Shown here: positions 57,902 through 64,000 of the stretch, in pieces | Position numbering within the stretch: position 1 is the stretch's first letter | How the letters are laid out: each line of letters opens with the position of its first letter | Source of the DNA: Streptomyces termitum | GTDB lineage: Bacteria; Actinomycetota; Actinomycetes; Streptomycetales; Streptomycetaceae | Length of the DNA stretch: 64,000 nucleotides | Assembly (NCBI RefSeq): GCF_014650175.1 | Contig: NZ_BMUL01000003.1 | Coordinates: 62,001 to 126,000 of the forward strand | Direction: 5' to 3' | Made by a program: the position numbers and the translations under genes | Notes under the pieces: model-generated | What the model was told of the DNA's origin: nothing | Seen by the model: the letters and a program-made list of their open reading frames with translations, nothing else | Databases searched by the model: none

Positions 57902-59149
57902 GTGACCAACCTGAACATCCGCGAGGGTTTCCGCGCCGCCGGCAAGGGACTGCCCGTCCTCGGCCTCGCGATCGCCGAACTCGTCCTCTTCTGCCTGTTC
58001 GTGACGGCCGTCTCGCTCATCGGCATCGGCCTGGGCGTGTTCCTCGTCCCGGCCCTCGCCGTCGCCCTGCGCGCCACGGTCAACGCCTCCCGCCGGACCG
58101 CCGGGCGCTGGTCCGGCCGCGCGATCGAGCAGCCCTACCTCCCCGCCCCCGCCGCCGCGCCCGGCCTCAAGGGCCACTGGCAGCGCACCCACGGGATCCT
58201 CACCGACCCGGCGACCTGGCGCGACCTGGCCTGGACGCTGGTCAACCCGGTGGCCGGCGTGGTCGCCGCCCTGCTGCCCCTCGCCCTCGTCGTCGGCGGC
58301 ATCGGCGGCATGCTGATGCCCGCGATCTACGGCCCCATCGCCGACGCCGGCAGCAACTACTACCTGTGGGTCCGGATCAGCGACCTCACCTCCGCCTGGT
58401 ACTGCGCCGCCCTCGGCGTCCTCGTCCTCGCCGGCGGCCTCGCCACCGGCCCCGCCCTGCTCCGCCTCCACGCCTCGCTGGCCCGCACCCTGCTCGCCCC
58501 CAGCCGCACCGCCCAGCGGGTCCGCCGCCTCACCGACAGCCGCAGCGACGCCGTCAGCAGCTCCGCCGCCGAACTGCGCCGCATCGAGCGGGACCTGCAC
58601 GACGGCGCGCAGGCCCGCCTGGTCGCGCTCGGCATGAACCTCGGCGTCGCCGAGCAGCTCCTGAACAAGGACCCGGAGGCCGTCCGCGCCATCCTGGCCG
58701 ACACCCGCAAGGCGTCCGCCGCGGCCCTCACCGAACTGCGCGACCTGGTCCGCGGCATCCACCCGCCGGTGCTCGCCGACCGCGGCCTCGCCGACGCGGT
58801 GCGCGCCCTCGCCCTGGACAGCCCGCTCGACGTCACCGTCAACGCCGACCTGCCCGGCCGCCCCGAGGCGCCGGTGGAGTCCGCCATGTACTTCGCGGTC
58901 GCCGAGGCCCTCGCCAACGCCGCGAAGCACGCCGACCCGGACCGTGTCAGCATCGACCTCTGGTACGAGTCCGGCGCGCTGCGCGGGCAGGTCATCGACG
59001 ACGGCCGGGGCGGCGCCGACCCCTCGCGCGGCACCGGGCTGCGCGGCATCGAGCGCCGGCTCGCCGCCTTCGACGGCCTCCTCGCGATCAACAGCAAGCC
59101 GGGCGGACCGACCACCCTCACCATGGAGCTGCCGTGCGCGTTGTCCTAG
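57902..59149 (+). CDS. NarL-family sensor histidine kinase
   Basis: A 415-residue sensor with four hydrophobic segments in the first 200 residues (two short Sensor-domain pairs), then a HisKA_3 box ERDLHDGAQARLVALG with His233, and an ATPase domain with FAVAEALANAAKHA and DDGRGGADPSRGTGLRGI. It autophosphorylates on His and passes the phosphate to the overlapping response regulator. The GTG start lies 176 bp from the divergent S12 peptidase gene. The input signal is unknown; an envelope signal is likely, since the sensor loops are short. Confidence 0.9.
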   Translation: MTNLNIREGFRAAGKGLPVLGLAIAELVLFCLFVTAVSLIGIGLGVFLVPALAVALRATVNASRRTAGRWSGRAIEQPYLPAPAAAPGLKGHWQRTHGILTDPATWRDLAWTLVNPVAGVVAALLPLALVVGGIGGMLMPAIYGPIADAGSNYYLWVRISDLTSAWYCAALGVLVLAGGLATGPALLRLHASLARTLLAPSRTAQRVRRLTDSRSDAVSSSAAELRRIERDLHDGAQARLVALGMNLGVAEQLLNKDPEAVRAILADTRKASAAALTELRDLVRGIHPPVLADRGLADAVRALALDSPLDVTVNADLPGRPEAPVESAMYFAVAEALANAAKHADPDRVSIDLWYESGALRGQVIDDGRGGADPSRGTGLRGIERRLAAFDGLLAINSKPGGPTTLTMELPCALS

Positions 59150-59778
59150 CCGAAGACCTCTTCCTGCTGCGGGACGGCCTCGTCCGCCTCCTGGAGTCGT
59201 ACGACTTCGAGGTCGTGGCCGCCGTGGACACCGGGCCCACCCTGCTCCAGGCCCTGCTCGACCACCAGCCGGACGTCGCGGTCGTCGACGTCCGGCTCCC
59301 GCCGACCTTCACCGACGAGGGACTGCGGGCCGCCCTGGAGGCCCGCCGCCGGCTCCCCGGCCTGCCGGTCCTGGTCCTCTCCCAGTACGTCGAGCAGCTC
59401 TACGCCCGCGAACTCCTCGCCGACGGCAGCGGCGGCATCGGCTACCTCCTGAAGGACCGGGTCTTCGACCCCGACGGCTTCGTGGAGGCGGTCCGCCGGG
59501 TCGCGGCCGGCGGCACCGCGATGGACCCGGACGTCGTCGCCAAGCTCTTCGCCAAGGACCACCACCGCGACGGCCCGCTCTCCCGGCTCACCCCGCGCGA
59601 GCGCGAGGTCCTCGGCCTGATGGCGGAGGGCCGCTCGAACGCCGCGATCGCCCAGGAACTGGTCATCACCGAACGGGCCGTGATCAAGCACACGTCCAAC
59701 ATCTTCACCAAGCTCGACCTGCCCCCCTCGGAGGCCGACAACCGACGGGTCCTCGCGGTCCTCGCCTACCTCAAGTGA
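59134..59778 (+). CDS. NarL/LuxR-family response regulator
   Basis: A 214-residue protein with a receiver domain (phospho-acceptor Asp52 in VVDVRLPP, conserved Lys in LLKDRV) and a LuxR HTH (LTPREREVLGLMAEGRSNAAIAQELVITERAVIKHTSNIFTKLDL). The GTG start overlaps the kinase gene by 16 bp. Targets are unknown; the divergent peptidase gene is one candidate. The 206 bp after it, up to the helicase gene, hold nothing I can support. Confidence 0.92.
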   Translation: MRVVLAEDLFLLRDGLVRLLESYDFEVVAAVDTGPTLLQALLDHQPDVAVVDVRLPPTFTDEGLRAALEARRRLPGLPVLVLSQYVEQLYARELLADGSGGIGYLLKDRVFDPDGFVEAVRRVAAGGTAMDPDVVAKLFAKDHHRDGPLSRLTPREREVLGLMAEGRSNAAIAQELVITERAVIKHTSNIFTKLDLPPSEADNRRVLAVLAYLK

Positions 59779-59984
59779 GCCGCCCCCCGGCCGGCGGCTC
59801 TTCGCGCGGTCCGTCGCCCCCGTGGAGGCGGTCCTGAACGAGGTGGCCGAGAACGACGCGGAAGCACGGGACGTCCCGGGGCCGAACGCCGCCCGGCGCC
59901 GAAACGGCCCGCCCGCCCCGCCCGTCCCGCCGGGGGTGTCGGCCCCCGGTGGGAGGATGCACCGGAGCGAGGGAAGGGGCCGGC

Positions 59985-62174
59985 ATGGGACGCGCGGAGC
60001 GGGAGGCGATCGCCGGAGGAGCACGGCTGCACGAGGCGGCGCGGGCCGTCGTCGGCGACCACGGGCGGGCCGTGGACGCCGTACGGGCCGCGCTCGTGCC
60101 GCTCCACGAGGCCGCCGCCCGCGCCGAACTCGACGCGATGCCGCTCGCCCGCCTCCAGGACGTGACCGGCGGCCGGCTCCGGCTCACCGGCGTCGCCGAG
60201 AGCGGCCTCGACAGCGTCGGCCGGATCCTCGACGCGGGGGCGTACCGGCTGCGCCAGATCCCCGGCATCGGCCGGAGCACCGCCGATCAGGTGCTCGCCG
60301 CCGCCCGGCGGCTGGCCGAGGCCGTGGACGAGACCGTCGCCGTCCACCTCGACGTGGACCGGCCCGAACCCGGCACCACCGCCCTCGTCCGCGCCCTCCA
60401 CGTCCTGGTCGGGGCGGGCCCCGAGGCCCGGCGGGCGGTGGACCGGGCCGCCGTCCTGACCGGCCGCCTCGGACCGCTCCTCGACGCGGCCGGACCGGCC
60501 GCCGGACGGTTCGGGATGCTGCTGGCCGGGCGCGAGCGGCGGGAGCGGGCGCTGGCCGCCGTCGCGGAGATCGGCGCGGAGGTGCGGGAGGCGACGGAGG
60601 CCGGACTGCCCGGCCTGTTCGCCCAGACCTCGGTGGACCTGCTGCGCGGCGGCCCCGACGAGGCCGCCGCCTGGGTCGACTTCGAGCTGCGCTCCGCCGA
60701 GTACTACGGCCTGCTCACCGAGGTCTCCGGCCGGGAGCCCGACGAGGCGGCGGCCGAGGGCTTCCTGCCGGAGGAGATCGCCGAACGGGTCCGCGTCCAG
60801 GGCCTCGACGACACCCACCGGAGGGTCGCGCTCCGCGGCTACCAGGCGTTCGGCGCCCGCTTCGCCCTCGCCCGCCGCAAGGTCGTCCTCGGCGACGAGA
60901 TGGGGCTCGGCAAGACCGTCCAGGCCATCGCCGTCCTCGCCCACCTCGCCGCCGGGGGCCACCACCGCTTCCTGGTCGTCTGCCCGGCGAGCGTCCTCGT
61001 CAACTGGACCCGGGAGATCGAGGCCCGCAGCACCCTGCGCCCCGTCGTCCTGCACGGCCCCGCCCGGCGGCACGCCTTCGCCGACTGGCGGACCGGCGGC
61101 GGCGTCGGCGTCACCACCTACGAGGCGCTGCGCGGCTTCCCGGTGCCCGACGAGGAGGTCGCCCTCCTCGTCGTCGACGAGGCGCACTGCGTCAAGAACC
61201 CGAAGGCCCAGCGGTCCCAGGCGGTCGCCCGCTGGACCGGGCGCTGCGACCGGGTCCTCTTCATGACCGGCACCCCCATGGAGAACCGGGTCGAGGAGTT
61301 CCGCAGCCTCGTCGGCATGCTCGCCCCCGAACTGGCCGCCTCCCTCACCGGGGCGGACGCCCCGGCCGGCTCGGTCGCCTTCCGCAAGGCCGTCGCCCCC
61401 GTCTACCTGCGCCGCAACCAGGCGGACGTGCTCACCGAACTCCCCAGCCTCCAGCACACCGACGAGTGGGAGGAGCCGAGCGCCACCGACGAGGCGGCCT
61501 ACCGCGAGGCCGTGCGCGCCGGCAGCTTCATGGCCATGCGCCGGGCCGCCTACGCCCGCCCCGAGGGCTCGGCCAAGCTGGGCCGGCTCCGCGAGATCGT
61601 CCGCGAGGCCGCCGAGAACGGGCAGAAGACGGTCGTCTTCTCCGCCTTCAACGAGGTGCTGGGGACGGTGGCCGGAGCCCTGGACGGCCTCCTCCCCGTC
61701 CACGGCCCGCTCGACGGGAGCGTCCCGCCCGCCCGCCGGCAGGCCCTGGTGGACGCCTTCACCGCCGCCCCCGGCCCGGCGGTGATCCTCGCCCAGGTCC
61801 ACGCGGCGGGCACCGGCATCAACCTCCAGGCCGCCTCGGTCGTCGTCCTGTGCGAGCCGCAGACCAAGCCGACCGCCGAGCACCAGGCCGTGGCCCGCGC
61901 CCACCGCATGGGCCAGGTCCGGCCGGTGCGGGTGCACCGGCTGCTCTCCACCGGCGGCGTCGACGCGAGCCTGGTGCGGGCCCTGGAGGGCAAGACCCGC
62001 CTCTTCGACGACTACGCCCGCCGCAGCGCCGTCGCCGAGGCCACCCCGGACGCGGTGGACGTCTCCGACCCCGACCTCGCCCGCCGGATCGTCGAGGAGG
62101 AGCAGGCCCGCCTCGGCGGCGCGTCCCCCCGCGTCCCCCGCCCGTCCCCGGCCCGGCAGGAGACCGACGCCTGA
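59985..62174 (+). CDS. SNF2-family DEAD/DEAH helicase-like protein with HhH element
   Basis: A 729-residue protein. The N-terminal part includes a helix-hairpin-helix (LRQIPGIGRSTADQVLAAAR, about 93-112) suited to DNA binding. The SNF2 core has motif I GDEMGLGKT, motif II VVDEAHCVKNP, motif III FMTGTPMENR and motif VI VARAHRMGQ. SNF2 proteins remodel protein-DNA complexes or assist repair. The ATG has GGAAGGGG upstream. The C-terminal helicase half is somewhat short, but all motifs are present. It probably belongs to the flanking chromosome and not to the cluster. Confidence 0.88.
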   Translation: MGRAEREAIAGGARLHEAARAVVGDHGRAVDAVRAALVPLHEAAARAELDAMPLARLQDVTGGRLRLTGVAESGLDSVGRILDAGAYRLRQIPGIGRSTADQVLAAARRLAEAVDETVAVHLDVDRPEPGTTALVRALHVLVGAGPEARRAVDRAAVLTGRLGPLLDAAGPAAGRFGMLLAGRERRERALAAVAEIGAEVREATEAGLPGLFAQTSVDLLRGGPDEAAAWVDFELRSAEYYGLLTEVSGREPDEAAAEGFLPEEIAERVRVQGLDDTHRRVALRGYQAFGARFALARRKVVLGDEMGLGKTVQAIAVLAHLAAGGHHRFLVVCPASVLVNWTREIEARSTLRPVVLHGPARRHAFADWRTGGGVGVTTYEALRGFPVPDEEVALLVVDEAHCVKNPKAQRSQAVARWTGRCDRVLFMTGTPMENRVEEFRSLVGMLAPELAASLTGADAPAGSVAFRKAVAPVYLRRNQADVLTELPSLQHTDEWEEPSATDEAAYREAVRAGSFMAMRRAAYARPEGSAKLGRLREIVREAAENGQKTVVFSAFNEVLGTVAGALDGLLPVHGPLDGSVPPARRQALVDAFTAAPGPAVILAQVHAAGTGINLQAASVVVLCEPQTKPTAEHQAVARAHRMGQVRPVRVHRLLSTGGVDASLVRALEGKTRLFDDYARRSAVAEATPDAVDVSDPDLARRIVEEEQARLGGASPRVPRPSPARQETDA

Positions 62175-62371
62175 CGGACCCGCCCACCGGACCCGCCCGC
62201 CCGGCACCTGACGGACACCTGGCGGACGCACCCGCCGGACCCGCCGGAGCGGCCGCCGGTTTCGGCCGAATGCGTCCCGAAGGGCGGGCGCGGTGCGGGC
62301 CGGGGCGCTACCGGCGCGTATCCTCTCCAGCCGGGGGCAGCTGGGGGACATTCGGTAACACGGAGGTACGG

Positions 62372-64000
62372 GTGGAGTTCCGGCTGCTCGGATCCGTCGC
62401 CGTCGTGACGGAGAGCGGTGACACGGCCCCCGGGCCCGCCAAGCGGACCAGCCTGCTGGCCGCGCTGTTGCTGCGACCCAACACGGCCGTGCACGTGACG
62501 GGGCTGATGGACGCGCTGTGGGAGGACGAACCCCCCACGCACGCGAAGACCGTGCTCCAGGGGCACGTCTCGCGGCTGCGGGCGCTGCTCGCCGCGCACG
62601 GCGCGGAGGCGTACGGCGTCGAACTGACCACCCAGGGCTCGGCCTACCTGCTGCGGATGCCCGAGTCCCTGGTCGACGCGCACCGCTTCGAGGAGCTGGT
62701 CGCCCTCGCCGCCGCCCAGCGCAACCCCGCCGACAGCGTCCGCATGCTGCGCGAGGCGCTCTCCTACTGGCAGGGGCCCGCCCTCACCGGCACCGTGCCC
62801 AGCGCGCCCCTGGAGGCCGCCGCCACCGCCCTGGAGGAGCTGCGGCTCTCCTCGGTGGAGGCGCTGGCGGAGGCGTACGGGAAGCTCGGCGAGGACGGCC
62901 GGGCCGCCGCCGTGCTGCGTGCCGAGGCCGTCGCGCACCCGCTGCGCGAGTCGCTGGCCGCCGCCCTGATGTCGGCCCTCGCCCGCGCCGGCCGCCGCTC
63001 GGACGCCCTCGACTGGTACCACCGCACCCGGCGGCTGCTCGCCGACGAGCTGGGCGTCGACCCGGGCGCCGGCCTCGCCGACGCCTACACCACCCTGCTG
63101 CGCACCCCGGCCCCCGCCCCGGCGGCGAAGCCCCCGGCCGCCCCCGGACCCCCCGCCCCCGACCGGCCCGCCGCCGGTCCGCCCGCCGTGCCCCCGTCCC
63201 CCCAGGACCACGGGGGTACGCCCTCCGGTCCGCCCCCGGCACCGGTCCCGGCCGCCGCTCCGGCCCAGGCCCCGGCGCCCGCCGCCGCGTTCGCGCCCGC
63301 CTCCGCCGCCGCGACCGCCGCCGCCCCCGTTCCCACGCCCGCGCCCGCGCCCACGTCCGTTCCGGTCGAGGCGCGGCCGGAGGCCGCCGGGGCGCCGGTG
63401 GCGCGGGCCGTCCCCGAACTGCTGCCCCGGGCCCCGCGCGGCTTCACCGGCCGGGAGGGCGAGGCGGCGGCGCTCGACCGGGCGGCCGGCGGCGGCGAGG
63501 GCCCCGTCTGCCTGGTGACCGGGCCCGCCGGGGTCGGCAAGACCGCCTTCGCCGTGCACTGGGCGCACCGGCGCCGGGACGGCTTCCCCGACGGCCGCCT
63601 CTTCGCGGACCTGAAGGGCTTCAGCGACACCCCCGCCCCGGAGGCGGGCGTCGTCCTGCGCGAGTTCCTGCTCGCGCTCGGGGTGCCGCAGCAGCGGGTG
63701 CCGGAGTCCGTGGAGGGCCGCGGGGCCCTCTTCCGCAGCCTCACCGCCGACCGCCGGATCCTGGTCGTCCTGGACAACGCCCGCTCCTCCGAGCAGGTCC
63801 GGCCGCTCCTGCCGGACGGCGAGCGGTGCGTGACCGTGGTCACCAGCCGGGACCGGCTCAGCGGCCTGATCGCCTCCGACGCCGCCCGCCCGGTGCCGCT
63901 GCGCCAGCTCCCCAGGGCCGCCGCCACCGCCCTCCTGTCGACCGTGCTCGGCGAGGCGCGGACCGCCGCCGAACCGGACGCCGCCGACCGGCTCGCCGCG
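62372..64000 (+). CDS. AfsR/SARP-family transcriptional regulator (3' truncated by window)
   Basis: The frame opens at GTG (MEFRLLGSVAVVTESG), with CGGAGGTACGG upstream, and is still open at the last base (543 codons). An N-terminal winged helix (about 1-95) and a bacterial transcriptional activation domain (about 96-245, with HPLRESLAAALMSALARAGR and YHRTRRLLADELGVDPG) are followed by a long Pro/Ala linker (about 247-345) and an NB-ARC ATPase with Walker A GPAGVGKTAFA and VVLDNARSSEQV. This is the AfsR layout, usually ending in TPR repeats. It may regulate the adjacent cluster or act globally. Confidence 0.9.
   Translation, partial: MEFRLLGSVAVVTESGDTAPGPAKRTSLLAALLLRPNTAVHVTGLMDALWEDEPPTHAKTVLQGHVSRLRALLAAHGAEAYGVELTTQGSAYLLRMPESLVDAHRFEELVALAAAQRNPADSVRMLREALSYWQGPALTGTVPSAPLEAAATALEELRLSSVEALAEAYGKLGEDGRAAAVLRAEAVAHPLRESLAAALMSALARAGRRSDALDWYHRTRRLLADELGVDPGAGLADAYTTLLRTPAPAPAAKPPAAPGPPAPDRPAAGPPAVPPSPQDHGGTPSGPPPAPVPAAAPAQAPAPAAAFAPASAAATAAAPVPTPAPAPTSVPVEARPEAAGAPVARAVPELLPRAPRGFTGREGEAAALDRAAGGGEGPVCLVTGPAGVGKTAFAVHWAHRRRDGFPDGRLFADLKGFSDTPAPEAGVVLREFLLALGVPQQRVPESVEGRGALFRSLTADRRILVVLDNARSSEQVRPLLPDGERCVTVVTSRDRLSGLIASDAARPVPLRQLPRAAATALLSTVLGEARTAAEPDAADRLAA

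Noticed and set aside
55767..57905. Long + strand frame opposite the S12 peptidase
   Set aside because: The frame is antisense and low-complexity. The minus-strand frame has a signal peptide and catalytic motifs.

Overview
The window is very GC-rich, with strong third-position G/C bias, frequent GTG starts, a WhiB-like regulator, a SARP regulator and SGNH/ricin-B secreted enzymes. Together these point to a Streptomyces or close relative. From memory, the first third (fumarase, DUF1707, wblI, glpX, DUF4245, xseB/xseA, ispH, ppgK, ychF) resembles a conserved Streptomyces core-chromosome block.

Region 1 (1-16.7 kb) is mostly housekeeping: secreted hydrolases and lipoproteins, an Fe-S class I fumarase, class II fructose bisphosphatase, exonuclease VII, an APC permease, IspH, polyphosphate glucokinase and YchF. 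Several of these genes have a TANNNT -10 box only 6-7 bp before the start codon, as in leaderless transcripts. Region 2 (16.8-18.4 kb) is a small accessory island with a VapC-like PIN toxin, its antitoxin and an excalibur-type lipoprotein.

Region 3 (18.6-57.7 kb) is a biosynthetic gene cluster. The right arm is transcribed leftward from 51,965: DrrA/DrrB-type ABC exporter, SbnA-type diaminopropionate (Dap) enzyme, NRPS-A (C-A-T-C-A-T-E), NRPS-B (C-A-T-C-A-T-E-TE), MbtH, then ACP, KS, chain-length-factor-like KS, ketoreductase and a short ACT-less SerA. Across a divergent gap lie an MMPL transporter and SbnB, followed by a membrane-anchored S12 peptidase. A TrmB/LuxR-like regulator (27.1-28.1 kb) separates this arm from a left arm of two small proteins, a chorismate mutase, a third NRPS (C-A-T-TE with Cys in place of the TE serine), an SDR, a KASIII and an MDR reductase. 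Hand-read A-domain codes suggest X-Phe-Gly-X for NRPS-A/B, with an acidic pocket for X that fits Dap, and Thr for NRPS-C. SbnA and SbnB would make Dap, SerA would feed O-phosphoserine, chorismate mutase would feed phenylalanine, and the KS/CLF/ACP/KR set would make an acyl starter. The working model is an acylated, Dap-containing tetrapeptide with D-residues, plus a separate acyl-Thr line ending in a Cys-type TE.

Region 4 (57.9-64 kb) holds a NarL-type two-component system, a SNF2-family helicase and the 5' part of an AfsR/SARP regulator that runs off the window. The non-coding DNA is unusually structured: six GGATCC palindromes spaced 11-12 bp followed by three hairpins upstream of NRPS-C, a perfect 38-bp palindrome just after NRPS-B, minisatellite-like repeats in left-arm genes, and repeat elements between the divergent transporters. 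I saw no tRNA, rRNA, CRISPR array or insertion sequence.
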